From positions 1 to 64,000 of the forward strand of contig NZ_BAEP01000049.1 in assembly GCF_000315015.1 (NCBI RefSeq): a DNA stretch of 64,000 bases, given 5' to 3'. Origin of the DNA: Paraglaciecola mesophila KMM 241. GTDB lineage: Bacteria; Pseudomonadota; Gammaproteobacteria; Enterobacterales; Alteromonadaceae. Shown in pieces: positions 45,239 through 55,189 of the stretch (position 1 is the first letter of the stretch; each line of letters starts with the position of its first letter). A model generated the notes under the pieces. That model ran no database searches. It had not been told where the DNA came from and saw nothing but the letters and a program-made list of their open reading frames with translations. A program made the position numbers and the translations under genes.

Positions 45239-47713
45239 ATGCCAATGACATTAATAATAAAAAAGCTCCCTCTGGCGATTGCATCGATTTTGATGACGCA
45301 ACCATTGATGACTCTCGCTCAAGAAGCACCGGCGGTCTCGGTAAACGACGATGCACTGGAAATAATTGAAGTTACATCGCGTAAAAAGGTCGAGTCATTA
45401 AACCGCATCCCTGTGGCTGTATCTGCTTTTTCTGACACCATGATCGAGCAACAAGGCTTTCAAAGCATTGATGATATTGCCCGTTTTTCATCAGGGTTGA
45501 GCTTCTCTAAAGCCTTTGGGCGCGCCACGGAACGCCCGGTTATTCGCGGTATGGGCAACGTACTAGCTGGTATACAATTTGGTGTCGAGTCAGGCGCGGC
45601 TTACTTTATTGACGGCAATTACTATTCTGGTGATGTGCAGAGCTTAGACATGTCTGATGTTGCCAGAGTAGAAGTGGTGAAAGGCCCACAAAGTGCTTTG
45701 TACGGACGAAACTCTTATTCAGGGGCAATCAATTTCATTACCAAAGGTCCTGACCACGGAGATTTTACTGGCAACGTAAAATTGAACCTAGCGCAAGATG
45801 CAGAGCGCACAGCTTCTGCGTATATCAGCGGCCCCCTAAATGATTGGTTAGCAGCTAGCTTGAGCGTGCGAGATTACCAAGTTGACGGCGATGACAATTG
45901 GCGCAATATCGTCACCGATGACATCGTTGGCGGTGAAGACACGCGTTCAGTTAGCGTTGTTTTAGATGCAGCTCCCTCTGACAAACTCGGTGTGCGCTTT
46001 CGATTTCAAAGCCAAGAAGACAGAGATGAAACACGGCCGTTTTTCTTAACTCCCACCAGCGAAAATAACTGCGCACCAGGCTATCGTTCATTATCATCTT
46101 GGGCTGCGTCTGGTTCAGAGAACAACTTTCAATACTTCTGTGGCGAGATTAAAAACCAGCCCATCGCCCTTAACGATAAAGCGGATGCCGACGGTATACC
46201 GAACGAAGTATCAGGTGTGCCGATTAATAGCTTTCTACCTTCTGGCTCAACATTTTTCGGTACCCCCTATGACACAGCCGATGGCACCGCCTATGACGGC
46301 GTCGGTCGCGATTTAATCATCTCAAGTTTGGCGGTAGATTATGAAACCGATGCTGGCTATAGCATGTCACTGGCGCTAGGCTATCGTGATGATGATATCA
46401 GCACCGGCTCTGATGGCGATAATTCATCGGTCAATTACACCTTTGCTCCGGGTCAAGAGGCCTTCTTTGCCAATACGTCACGTCAAGAAACCAAAGACCA
46501 AACAGTCGAACTTACCCTGCAATCACCTGAAGGAAAACTACAGTGGATGGCGGGTGCGTTTTATTATGACCAGGACCGAGACAGTTTTGATCTCACCTTT
46601 GAAGACGCAAAAGTCGGTATTTTCCAAGACAACAGTACAGTGACCAACAAGGCCGTTTATGCGTCTATTGATTATCAATTTAGCGATAAGCTTGATGGCA
46701 CCTTTGAAGCACGCTGGGCCGAAGAAGAAAAAACCGTTACAGAATTTGACCCAGACGGCCTTATGACGTTTGAAGCCGATGGCAGTTGGAACAACTTCAC
46801 ACCAAGAGCCACCCTCAATTATCGCTATGACGATAGCACTATTTTTTACGGGATCGTCGCCCAAGGGGTTAAGCCCGGCGGTATTAATGGATCAGCGGGT
46901 GCTGACACGGGCAAACCCACTTACGAGCAAGAAGAAATTACCACTTTTGAGCTCGGTATAAAAAGCAGCGCCCTAAACGATGTGTACGCCACTGTGTCTA
47001 TGTTTTACAACGATGTGAGCGACGTTCAACTGACTACGCCCTTAAATGTGCCCTCGGGTAATGTCACTTCAGTCGCCACTAGCCAAGGTGAAGGTGAAGT
47101 CTTTGGTGTAGAAGTGGATATCAACGCCCAGTTTAACGAAAACTTGTCGGGGCGGTTTACCTATGCACTAGCTGACACCAAATTTACCAAAGGTTGTGAC
47201 GACTTTCAGTGGTCATTAACCAGCGGCGGCGGAGTGTTAACACCGGGCACAACAACGGGTACGGATTTCCGCGACGATTTTGGTATTACCACGCCTGCTA
47301 GTTGCTCTATCGATGGCAACGCGTTCCCTCTTAGTTCAAAACATCAAGCCAGTGCATTTTTAGAATACATCACGCCCATCACAGGCGAACTCGAAGCCTT
47401 CTTTAATGTTGATGCCAGCTACGAGTCAAAAAAATACGTACAAGTACATAACTTAGCCTACGTGCCTAGCGCTATCATTATGGGCGCCAGAATGGGCGTC
47501 AACGGCGAAAACTGGCGGGTGAGTTTATATGCCAGAAACTTAACCGATGAAGATGCCCCTATTTTGACATCTCGCTGGTTAGGCATCCCTTACTTTACCT
47601 TTTCGTCCCTCAACACCGCGCCTGACGGGGCTGATAATGGTTCACCGCGAGCATTTTTTAGTGCAGCTCGACGCGGTAGACAAGTGGGTATCGACATGTC
47701 ATATCGCTTTTAA
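45239..47713 (+). CDS. TonB-dependent receptor 1
   Basis: An 824-residue outer-membrane receptor. Signal peptide (about 1-27), TonB box-like region 'DDALEIIEVTSRKK', plug domain (about 50-165, 'IPVAVSAFSDTMIEQQGFQSIDDIARF', 'VVKGPQSALYGRNSYSGAINFITK') and a 22-strand barrel ending in 'VGIDMSYRF' with C-terminal Phe. It imports a bulky or scarce substrate with TonB energy. It is the same type as the receptor at 57.6 kb. The second ATG (45245) has better spacing from AGGA and may be the real start. It shares Fnr-type control with the upstream VOC gene, linking the exported VOC proteins with uptake. Confidence 0.92.
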   Translation: MPMTLIIKKLPLAIASILMTQPLMTLAQEAPAVSVNDDALEIIEVTSRKKVESLNRIPVAVSAFSDTMIEQQGFQSIDDIARFSSGLSFSKAFGRATERPVIRGMGNVLAGIQFGVESGAAYFIDGNYYSGDVQSLDMSDVARVEVVKGPQSALYGRNSYSGAINFITKGPDHGDFTGNVKLNLAQDAERTASAYISGPLNDWLAASLSVRDYQVDGDDNWRNIVTDDIVGGEDTRSVSVVLDAAPSDKLGVRFRFQSQEDRDETRPFFLTPTSENNCAPGYRSLSSWAASGSENNFQYFCGEIKNQPIALNDKADADGIPNEVSGVPINSFLPSGSTFFGTPYDTADGTAYDGVGRDLIISSLAVDYETDAGYSMSLALGYRDDDISTGSDGDNSSVNYTFAPGQEAFFANTSRQETKDQTVELTLQSPEGKLQWMAGAFYYDQDRDSFDLTFEDAKVGIFQDNSTVTNKAVYASIDYQFSDKLDGTFEARWAEEEKTVTEFDPDGLMTFEADGSWNNFTPRATLNYRYDDSTIFYGIVAQGVKPGGINGSAGADTGKPTYEQEEITTFELGIKSSALNDVYATVSMFYNDVSDVQLTTPLNVPSGNVTSVATSQGEGEVFGVEVDINAQFNENLSGRFTYALADTKFTKGCDDFQWSLTSGGGVLTPGTTTGTDFRDDFGITTPASCSIDGNAFPLSSKHQASAFLEYITPITGELEAFFNVDASYESKKYVQVHNLAYVPSAIIMGARMGVNGENWRVSLYARNLTDEDAPILTSRWLGIPYFTFSSLNTAPDGADNGSPRAFFSAARRGRQVGIDMSYRF

Positions 47714-47784
47714 CGTCAAGGCTTTGTGCGTTTGAATGTTGACTCCTTTGAGATTGACTCGCTACGCAAGCGATTATAAACAGT

Positions 47785-47810
47785 AAAACGGAGCCACTTG
47801 GCTCCGTTTT
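47785..47810. terminator. Bidirectional terminator
   Basis: AAAACGGAGCC / GGCTCCGTTTT, loop of four bases, between the convergent TonB receptor and PhoD-like genes. Confidence 0.85.
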
Positions 47811-47824
47811 TGTCATCAACTTAA

Positions 47825-49207
47825 TTAATATTTATAACTCTTACTGCCAAGCTTTTTCCCTTTTCTGGCATAGAACTCCACTCTTAAACCGCTGGGAGAA
47901 ACCCGAAGTTTCGTAAAGGCGTCCGTCGGGAAAACTTCACTGGATTTTTTAACCTTGTAGATGCTACTCGTCAGCGTATCAATCGTTCCTCTGAGTTTAA
48001 AGCTTCTCCTGTTAGGATGCGGATAAGGCCAAAACAGCGCTGATGAAACCACTGAGGTCACGTTGACACTCTCACTCAGTTCTAGTTGCGACGCCATGCA
48101 GGCATGCACATCACCCGATAAAAAAACCACTTTTTGAATTTCGTTTATTCTAATGCACTCAAAAATCTCGTCTCGCTGATGAATAAACCCATGCCATTTA
48201 TCTGACGACTGGGATTCATAGGGCGGTACACTGGACACAATCATTTTCACTCGCTCACTGCCATCACATAACCACGTTTTTAACGCTGTCATTTGCATCG
48301 GCCCTAACATTTCCTGGGCTCCATCGGTTAGGTCGCGCTCTGTTCTAGTGTCACATACGAACACATCACAGCAACCGTCACTGTATGTGTACCAAAGGTG
48401 CGTTGGCGCGCCTGTAATACGGCTACCGTTTAAATCAAAAAGCGGACTGTGACTGGCTTGATACGTTGCATATGAATGAATCGCGGCTGGAAATTTTGTT
48501 ACCCAGTCTTTGGCGTCGGCAGATTCTGGCCAGTTATCTTCAATTTCATGATCGTCTAGAGTCATATACGTTGGAGTACAGGACATTAACCGGCGCAGAT
48601 ATTTAGACGTGAAGACTTTACGGTAACGCTTATTGTATTCGTCTAGGGAATCATCGGCGCAAATGACGTTCAAGTCATCCGCGTAGATCTGATCGCCGCA
48701 CATAATGAGCTGATCAACCTGTTTGCTGTCTTGTGTATGCTCTAAAATCGATTTGAACGTTCTATCACTACGATCATCCCACCATAGTCCGCCGAAAAGA
48801 CGTAACACGTACCGACACGAGCCAAACACAATGGTTCTTGCTTGCGAGATGTCAGATGATGCTGTTCTCATTTGGTAAATATCAATATGCTTCCAATTCA
48901 GTACTTTGTCGACATTGATTTCGCTAGAATCTACCTCGGAATAAAACCAACCAACCTGATATTCATAGACGGTATTTTCTTCTAATTCAGTTAATACCAC
49001 CACGCCCGTTAAGTCGAAATTGGGGTTCATTTTGAAATACAAAGGGGTGCTGAACGTCGATTTCCCCATTTTTCGGTACTGAATAACACCGTGTGCTTTA
49101 CGTGGTCTACCATCATAAATAGACAATTCAGCCCGACCAAAAATTCTCACCAAATTATGTGATGTGTGACCCGTAATAGGGCCAACCGTAAGATTTTGTA
49201 CATCCAT
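47825..49207 (-). CDS. PhoD-like metallophosphatase
   Basis: A 460-residue PhoD-family protein. An N-terminal Fn3-like part (about 1-110) is followed by the metallophosphatase domain: 'TIVFGSCRYVL', 'LIMCGDQIYADDLN', 'TYMTLDDHEIEDNW', 'VFLSGDVHACMASQ'. Metal ligands Asp, Asn/His are in place. PhoD enzymes are usually Tat exported, but no signal peptide is seen here ('MDVQNLTVGPITGHTSHNLV'), so this one is likely cytoplasmic and may cleave a phosphodiester or phosphoester inside the cell. Monocistronic. Confidence 0.87.
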   Translation of the reverse strand: MDVQNLTVGPITGHTSHNLVRIFGRAELSIYDGRPRKAHGVIQYRKMGKSTFSTPLYFKMNPNFDLTGVVVLTELEENTVYEYQVGWFYSEVDSSEINVDKVLNWKHIDIYQMRTASSDISQARTIVFGSCRYVLRLFGGLWWDDRSDRTFKSILEHTQDSKQVDQLIMCGDQIYADDLNVICADDSLDEYNKRYRKVFTSKYLRRLMSCTPTYMTLDDHEIEDNWPESADAKDWVTKFPAAIHSYATYQASHSPLFDLNGSRITGAPTHLWYTYSDGCCDVFVCDTRTERDLTDGAQEMLGPMQMTALKTWLCDGSERVKMIVSSVPPYESQSSDKWHGFIHQRDEIFECIRINEIQKVVFLSGDVHACMASQLELSESVNVTSVVSSALFWPYPHPNRRSFKLRGTIDTLTSSIYKVKKSSEVFPTDAFTKLRVSPSGLRVEFYARKGKKLGSKSYKY

Positions 49208-49739
49208 GTTATGTTCCTTTTTAAAAGAAGGGTTAATGAAGGGCTGAGAAATACAACTGTCAAATCTGACTCAGTCTAAAAGTGAGCCTAGTACATGATG
49301 TTAAAAATGCATTAATGGGCGATAGGCTAGAATGTAACTTTTTGTCGGGTGATTTGATCACCGCGGCGGATATGTGATCTAGTGGGCTATGTAATCTAGT
49401 GGGCTATGTAGAATAGAGCAACTAAGAGGTAATCGTGCCCAAGCGAACCTTCAGGGCAAAGCGTTTTTCGTATGTATGCTGCGTGATGATCCATTTGTGA
49501 AGAATAACCATGCTAATTCGACTTTGCTTTGTATAAAGAACAAACACTCTTATGCAGAGCTAACATCGAAACGTAAAAAGACTTTAGCCTTTAGTTGAAT
49601 CTCATTGAACTTAAATTTCCGTACAATGAGTGTGTATAATAAAGTGAGAACATTACTTTATGACATGTATTACACCCATTAATGCAGTAAAGGGTAAATC
49701 AATATCAATTACCGTTGTGACGAAGGAATACTGAGGTAA
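49208..49739. other. 532-bp intergenic region
   Basis: Promoter regions of the divergent PhoD-like and GGDEF genes. The only structure seen is a 17-bp perfect tandem repeat at 49377-49410, listed separately. No gene was found. Confidence 0.5.
49377..49410. repeat. Two perfect 17-bp tandem repeats
   Basis: ATCTAGTGGGCTATGTA occurs twice back to back (49377-49393 and 49394-49410), probably a slippage product. Confidence 0.85.
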
Positions 49740-50759
49740 ATGTTCAGATCAAAATTATGGGCAAATGAGCTAGATTATCGACGAACAGTCTTGAAGGTAG
49801 TGCTATGTGCCATCATCTTCGCAGGCTCAATCTTCGTAGTGAATAATTGGCTGGTTGGGCAAAAAGTCTTGGCTCTAATCGAGTTAGCGCTAGTGATACT
49901 GTCAATCGGCATTCTCGCCATTCACAAAAAAACGCCTCGCCTGACATTCTGGGCATCGGTCTTCTTATTTTCCGTATACACGGTAATTCTGATAGGGATA
50001 TATACAGTGCCCTTCATCGCTGCGCTATATACTTGGCTATTTTTAATTCCTGTCTTGTCTTACCTTCTACTTGGGATCACCTTAGGCAATGTGTTTACCT
50101 GTGTATATGTTTTGATCGGTGTGGCAATCCTATTTAAGGCTCAATTTTCTAGCTCGCCTGAAATGCCGCCCATATCAGTAGCGAATATAGGCCTATGTTT
50201 ATCAGCTATTTGGGCCTTGTCGTACACTTATGAATCCAAAAGAGCGGCAATGGTTAAGCGGCTTCAACAAATGGCGGCTATCGATCCATTAACGGGCTTG
50301 AACAACCGGCTATTGCTAGATTCCAGCTTTGAGATGCTGTGTGAAAGTCTCCCTGAAACACAACGATCAGTATCAATGCTACTCATTGATTTAGACCACT
50401 TTAAAAAAGTGAACGACAAGTATGGTCATCATGTGGGCGATAAAGTACTGATTGAGGTAGCTCGGCTTATCAATGAAACACGCCGTTTAAATGACTGGGC
50501 TTTCCGCCTTGGGGGAGAAGAGTTTTGTATGCTTGTCCCGGATACCACTGAACTGCAGGCTCACAATGTTGCTGAGCGAATACGTTTAGCGGTAGAAAAC
50601 ACCATAACGATTGATGACATACTCATTAACATTAGTGTCAGTATTGGGGTGTCCCATTGGCCAAGCGATGGTGAAACGTTGAATCAGCTTTACAAACTGG
50701 CTGATGAGAGACTGTATCAAGCTAAAGAAACTGGTCGTAATAAAGTGATTGGTCACTAG
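49740..50759 (+). CDS. Membrane diguanylate cyclase (GGDEF)
   Basis: A 339-residue protein with about six N-terminal helices (residues about 18-165) and a GGDEF domain (about 175-338): 'AAIDPLTGLNNRLLLDSSFE', 'LLIDLDHFKKVNDKYGHHVGDKVL', active-site 'FRLGGEEFCMLV' (GGEEF, active form). It makes c-di-GMP from GTP. No EAL domain. The membrane part probably senses something in or near the membrane. Confidence 0.9.
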   Translation: MFRSKLWANELDYRRTVLKVVLCAIIFAGSIFVVNNWLVGQKVLALIELALVILSIGILAIHKKTPRLTFWASVFLFSVYTVILIGIYTVPFIAALYTWLFLIPVLSYLLLGITLGNVFTCVYVLIGVAILFKAQFSSSPEMPPISVANIGLCLSAIWALSYTYESKRAAMVKRLQQMAAIDPLTGLNNRLLLDSSFEMLCESLPETQRSVSMLLIDLDHFKKVNDKYGHHVGDKVLIEVARLINETRRLNDWAFRLGGEEFCMLVPDTTELQAHNVAERIRLAVENTITIDDILINISVSIGVSHWPSDGETLNQLYKLADERLYQAKETGRNKVIGH

Positions 50760-50827
50760 CGGCCTCACCAGTCCCTTCCACCAAATCATTTCACACGTAC
50801 ATATTGCCAGTGAGTTGCCCTAGTTTT

Positions 50828-52054
50828 TTATGGCGAGTGTTTACTCATTCCACGGCTCATTTCAATTAAACGGCTGTACGTTCGGCGAAACTCGAAAGTA
50901 AGAGCTCCGTCTAAATACAGCTCTTCTAGCGGTACATCACAACTTAGGTAAAGCCTAACATTTTGGTCGTACAGCTCATCGATGAGACTAATAAAGCGTC
51001 TCGCTTTGTCATCATTCTTTGAGTATGACAACACCCTCTCTCCAGTGCTGGTTGCCTGATTATCTCCAATGCCATCCTCTGTGCCCCTAGCTTTTATCCA
51101 GCCTCTGACCTTCGCCCCTAATTGAGGAACCTCGCTGATCATCACAGTCTGAAAGTGCGATGCAATTTCCATATAATCAAGCTGAGAGCGCGGCCCTTCG
51201 CACAGTGCACTAAATTTAAACCAAACAACATTTTTCCCAGCTTTCATTTTGGTAACCTTGCGCACGGGAATATCACGATGGCATATTTCTATCGTTGCGT
51301 TGGTCATATGTGTGCTATCGACGTTCTCAGTCAACTGAGCAAACACAGCGGGGAAGTTCATATTTTTTGAAACGCCAACATAAGTGGACAAGCTGTCTAA
51401 ATCCGCCTCACTTAACGAAGTGCTTAAATGGTGTAAACGATGATCCTGCTCGCCGCACAGATGCAGCATATTGGTATGTTGCTGCAACAGTGCTATACAG
51501 GGCAAAAATTTGTGCCTAGCTAAGCCATTTTCATATAAACGGTCGATGGGAATATTCGAGGTGGCAATGAGCACCACATTTTCTTTAAATAAGCATTCGA
51601 ACAAGCCAGATAACAGCATGGCATCGCCGATGTCTGATACAAAAAATTCATCGAAACATATCACGCGGTGCTCATCCCCCAGTTGTTGGGCGAGCGCTTT
51701 TGCTACGTTTACTAGAGGGTTTAGCTGGCCGCTGTGCTCATTAAGTGACTGATGTATCCGCGCCATAAAGCGATGAAAATGCAGTCGTAACTTCCCTTCT
51801 TGTGGCAAACAATCGTAGAACAAGTCCATCAAAAAGGTTTTGCCCCGGCCCACATCGCCCCACAAATAAAGCCCTTTTACCTGTGCAGGCCCACGGAGGT
51901 TTCCCTCAGTAAGTTGGTGATAAAGACGATCAAGCGCTTCTATCGCTTCACGCTGGCTAGCGTCTTCAATCAAGGTCTTACCCTGTTGAGACTGATAAAC
52001 ACTAAGTGGTGATGGTGAAAGTGACATTGAGCGAAGGCTTTGCCCATCAGGCAT
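50828..52054 (-). CDS. zapE: ZapE (AFG1-like ATPase)
   Basis: A 408-residue P-loop ATPase of the AFG1/ZapE family: Walker A 'GLYLWGDVGRGKTFLMDLFYDCLP', Walker B 'RVICFDEFFVSDIGDAMLL', 'NVVLIATSNIPIDRLYENGLARHKFLPCIALL' and C-terminal 'ALTFEFRRTYSRLIEMSR'. ZapE is linked to the Z ring and division under stress, with proteolysis roles in the mitochondrial homologue. The upstream region contains an 11-bp inverted repeat (52121-52174). Confidence 0.88.
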   Translation of the reverse strand: MPDGQSLRSMSLSPSPLSVYQSQQGKTLIEDASQREAIEALDRLYHQLTEGNLRGPAQVKGLYLWGDVGRGKTFLMDLFYDCLPQEGKLRLHFHRFMARIHQSLNEHSGQLNPLVNVAKALAQQLGDEHRVICFDEFFVSDIGDAMLLSGLFECLFKENVVLIATSNIPIDRLYENGLARHKFLPCIALLQQHTNMLHLCGEQDHRLHHLSTSLSEADLDSLSTYVGVSKNMNFPAVFAQLTENVDSTHMTNATIEICHRDIPVRKVTKMKAGKNVVWFKFSALCEGPRSQLDYMEIASHFQTVMISEVPQLGAKVRGWIKARGTEDGIGDNQATSTGERVLSYSKNDDKARRFISLIDELYDQNVRLYLSCDVPLEELYLDGALTFEFRRTYSRLIEMSRGMSKHSP

Positions 52055-52120
52055 GGTTAATGGTTCCAGTCGAAAGTGTCAGTAAAGCAGAACTCTAACG
52101 ACTTTTGAGCAACTCGCCAA

Positions 52121-52174
52121 ATGAAATTTACTCGGTTACTACTCACTGCAAAATCTCTTTCACGTAAATTTCAT
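52121..52174. repeat. 11-bp perfect inverted repeat with 32-base spacer
   Basis: ATGAAATTTAC (52121-52131) and GTAAATTTCAT (52164-52174) are perfect inverted copies. They lie between the end of the alpha/beta hydrolase gene (52190) and the start of zapE (52054), so they may form the hydrolase terminator or bind a protein in the zapE promoter. Confidence 0.6.
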
Positions 52175-52189
52175 TTAAGAAGAGTGTCG

Positions 52190-53068
52190 TTACGTGTCTA
52201 AGCTTTTGATTTCTTCGGCAACCAAGTATGGGTCTTCCATAGGGATGAAATGGGTGTGATCGGGTAAGTAATTTTCGGTTGCTCGAGGAATGAGCCCAAC
52301 TAACCCCTTGTATGTGGCGGACGGGCGAAAATCAAAAGGCGCGTCCTCTGGTGTGCGTTCTTTTACCCGCAATATTTTGACCGTCGCAGTAATTGAGGAC
52401 AAATACTCAAGCAACAAGCCGTTGCCAGAACTTTGATAAATCGCCGCCTCGCACAAAGGCGGGCAAGCTAGCTCAAACAGCTCACTGTCGCTTTTTGGCA
52501 AAAGGCCATATTCGCAATAATCTCTTAACACCTGATGATCCCAATCGCTAAAAGGCGGGCGGCTATTAAAACGCGAAAACATTTCATCTGCGCTCGCCCA
52601 TTCGTTGCGCCTCGACGCAATCGGGCTTTTTGCCGGATCGGTTTGTGCCGGGTCGCGGGAATTTGGGCTAAAAATAACAGGATCTAATAATAAAATATGT
52701 TTGAAACGACTGGGTAATTTCGTCGCTGCCTGCAAAACCACATGCCCGCCCATTGAGTGACCACAGGCTGTAATGTCGTTCAAATCTAGGGTTTCGATTA
52801 ACGCGACAAGATCATCGCCAAATAGCTGAAAACTGTAAGGGGATGCAGAGTTTTCACTTAACCCATGACAGCGCAAATCAACCGCGTACACATGCCTGTC
52901 ACCCAATTGGCCGATAATCTTGTCCCATACCCGAGCGTGAAACCCAGCGGCGTGCACCAGTAATAAAGGCGGCCCACTGCCCTGCCATTCATAAACGTTC
53001 AAAGCAGTGCTGTTTTCTTGGCCTTCATGTAATCGGACAGAGTAACTTTTAGGGTGGCGTTGCGACAT
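52190..53068 (-). CDS. Alpha/beta hydrolase
   Basis: A 292-residue alpha/beta hydrolase. Oxyanion region 'LLLVHAAGFHARVWDKII', nucleophile in 'TACGHSMGGHVVLQAA' (GHSMGG), Asp region 'LLLDPVIF', catalytic His in 'ENYLPDHTHFIPMEDPYLVAEEI'. Substrate unknown, and the fold covers esterases, C-C hydrolases and dehalogenases. No signal peptide. It stands alone between zapE and the thioesterase gene. Confidence 0.87.
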   Translation of the reverse strand: MSQRHPKSYSVRLHEGQENSTALNVYEWQGSGPPLLLVHAAGFHARVWDKIIGQLGDRHVYAVDLRCHGLSENSASPYSFQLFGDDLVALIETLDLNDITACGHSMGGHVVLQAATKLPSRFKHILLLDPVIFSPNSRDPAQTDPAKSPIASRRNEWASADEMFSRFNSRPPFSDWDHQVLRDYCEYGLLPKSDSELFELACPPLCEAAIYQSSGNGLLLEYLSSITATVKILRVKERTPEDAPFDFRPSATYKGLVGLIPRATENYLPDHTHFIPMEDPYLVAEEIKSLDT

Positions 53069-53286
53069 TTGAATTTCCGAATTTAGATTGAAATATGAAG
53101 TGCTTATTGAAAAATTAAGCCTATGAAAACACTAAACGCTGGCTGCATGTTCAAGCAAATAGTCCGACTCGATACTCAGGCAAATAGGCACTGATACTGC
53201 GTAGATTTATTCATCAGGGCCATTGCGCTTGGCATGTGCACCAGACACTACCGATGCAACCAATGATATGGCGCCCTCGCGAAATA

Positions 53287-53709
53287 TTATTCAGCTCTTC
53301 TTGATAGCTTAGCCACCGAACTTGCCGTGGCCGTTAGTACGTCGTTTTCATTATAAATATGGCCTTCGACGAAGGCGACTTTATAGCCTTTTCTGACTGC
53401 CCAACCTTCGACTCGCAGCTTTCCTGCCCGTGTTGGCTCCAGATAAGTGGTTTTAATTTCTAACGAGGAAATATTGATAATATCTTTATTAAGTGCCATC
53501 ACCGCATGACTCATCGCTGTATCTAACATGGCCGTAACAAAACCGCCCTGTACCACATCTATAGAATGGCAATAGTCTTTTCCTATATTAAATTCAAATC
53601 GGCAAGCGTCTTTTTCAACATCAAAATCAACCAGCTTTCCACCCAGTAAACTTATGAACTTAGGGGCATGTTGATTTATCTTTTCAATTGCTTGTTCTTT
53701 ACTCGTCAT
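53287..53709 (-). CDS. PaaI-type hotdog thioesterase
   Basis: A 140-residue hotdog-fold protein of the PaaI group: 'SIDVVQGGFVTAMLDTAMSHAVMALN' carries the HGG-like motif (here QGG) and Asp used for catalysis, followed by 'ISSLEIKTTYLEPTRAGKLRVEGWAVRKGYKVAFVEGHIYNE'. It would release CoA from acyl or aryl-CoA compounds. Neighbouring CoA-linked genes lie at 61-64 kb. Confidence 0.85.
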   Translation of the reverse strand: MTSKEQAIEKINQHAPKFISLLGGKLVDFDVEKDACRFEFNIGKDYCHSIDVVQGGFVTAMLDTAMSHAVMALNKDIINISSLEIKTTYLEPTRAGKLRVEGWAVRKGYKVAFVEGHIYNENDVLTATASSVAKLSRRAE

Positions 53710-54159
53710 AAAATAGCTACCTGTGTTTCATTTGATAAGTGAATATGTCACGTAATGCACAAGAGCGATTATTATCGAAACAGAAGATCATGGATAATTT
53801 CATCTGATGATGAGTGTTTATAACGTAACGAATCTCACTCAATAGGCTTTGCGTTGTGTTGACTTTTTTGAAAGCACATTTTGTGATAAATGCTAACTAT
53901 GAATTAGTATAAATTTCAATCGTTAGTTTAGCGTTCTTAAAGCGAATATACTTTGACGTTGACGGCAGGTGAGGCTTTATTTACCTCTTTCCGTTTTGGC
54001 CGTTTGATCTGTTGAGATGTGTTTAGGTATTCATTACACCACTAATAGGCTGATGTATGCCAATGCCGAGTTGGGACTGTAAATAGAACGTTATTTTACA
54101 ACCTATCGAATTTTCGTCGCTACTTTAAGCTGTTTAACCATGGTTATTTAGATCGCTAA
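53710..54159. other. 450-bp intergenic region, no gene
   Basis: Divergent promoter space between the thioesterase and nitronate monooxygenase genes. AT-rich, no hairpin or repeat worth naming. Confidence 0.5.
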
Positions 54160-55155
54160 TTGACCCCTAATTTAAATATCGAGAATAATGTGTCTATTCC
54201 AAAAATCATGCAAGGTCGTCTCTCCCTCCCCGTGGTTGGTGCGCCACTATTTATTATTTCAGGACCAGAACTCGTGATCAGCCAGTGTAAGGCCGGAGTT
54301 GTCGGTTCATTCCCCGCGTTAAACGCGCGCCCTGCCGAAATGTTAGATACCTGGCTGACCAAAATAAACACAGAGCTAGATGCTTACAATCAAGCTAACC
54401 CGGACTGCCCGGCCGCCCCATACGCAGTCAATCAGATAGTGCACAGCTCAAACGATCGGTTAATGCACGATGTGGAAATATGCGTAAAGCACAAAGTGCC
54501 GATTGTCATCACTTCATTAGGGGCAAGATCAGAGGTATTTGACGCTATTCATTCTTATGGCGGGATTTGTTTGCATGACGTGATTGACAATCGCTTTGCT
54601 AAAAAGGCAATTGAAAAAGGCGCCGACGGGCTGATTTGCGTAGCGGCTGGTGCTGGTGGTCATGCAGGCACACTTTCACCCTTGGCGTTTATTCAAGAAG
54701 TAAGAGAATGGTTCGATGGGCCTGTTTTGCTGTCAGGGGCTATTTCTACAGGCCAAAACGTATTAGCGGCGCAAGCCATGGGCGCTGATTTAGCCTATAT
54801 CGGCTCAGCCTTTATCGCCACTAAAGAAGCCAACGCAGACCAAGCTTATAAACAAGCCTTAGTTGACTACGCGGCGAGCGATATCGTATACACCAATTTA
54901 TTTACCGGAGTTCATGGTAATTACTTAAAGCCGTCTATCGTGGCGGCAGGTATGGATCCTGACAACTTACCCCAAAGCGACCCTTTGAAGATGGACTTTG
55001 GCTCAGGCAGTAGTTCAAAAGCGAAAGCGTGGAAAGATATCTGGGGCTGTGGCCAGGGCATTAACGCGATCAAACAAATTCAATCCACCCAAGATCTCGT
55101 TAATAAACTAACCTCTGAGTACGAAACAGCGAAAAAAAGGTTGCTAGCCCTATAG
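54160..55155 (+). CDS. Nitronate monooxygenase-family FMN protein
   Basis: About 331 residues, a TIM-barrel FMN protein of the NMO (2-nitropropane dioxygenase) family: 'LPVVGAPLFIISGPELVISQCKAGVVGSFPALNARPAEMLDTWL', 'GADGLICVAAGAGGHAGTLSPLAFIQEVREWFDGPVLLSGAISTGQNVLAAQAMGADLAYIGSAFIATKEA'. It would oxidise alkyl nitronates, or be an enoyl-reductase-like relative. The start is uncertain: TTG at 54160, GTG at 54190 or ATG at 54208. Confidence 0.87.
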   Translation: MTPNLNIENNVSIPKIMQGRLSLPVVGAPLFIISGPELVISQCKAGVVGSFPALNARPAEMLDTWLTKINTELDAYNQANPDCPAAPYAVNQIVHSSNDRLMHDVEICVKHKVPIVITSLGARSEVFDAIHSYGGICLHDVIDNRFAKKAIEKGADGLICVAAGAGGHAGTLSPLAFIQEVREWFDGPVLLSGAISTGQNVLAAQAMGADLAYIGSAFIATKEANADQAYKQALVDYAASDIVYTNLFTGVHGNYLKPSIVAAGMDPDNLPQSDPLKMDFGSGSSSKAKAWKDIWGCGQGINAIKQIQSTQDLVNKLTSEYETAKKRLLAL

Positions 55156-55189
55156 AACTGAGGGCTAACTGACTAACGTAAAGCTAACT

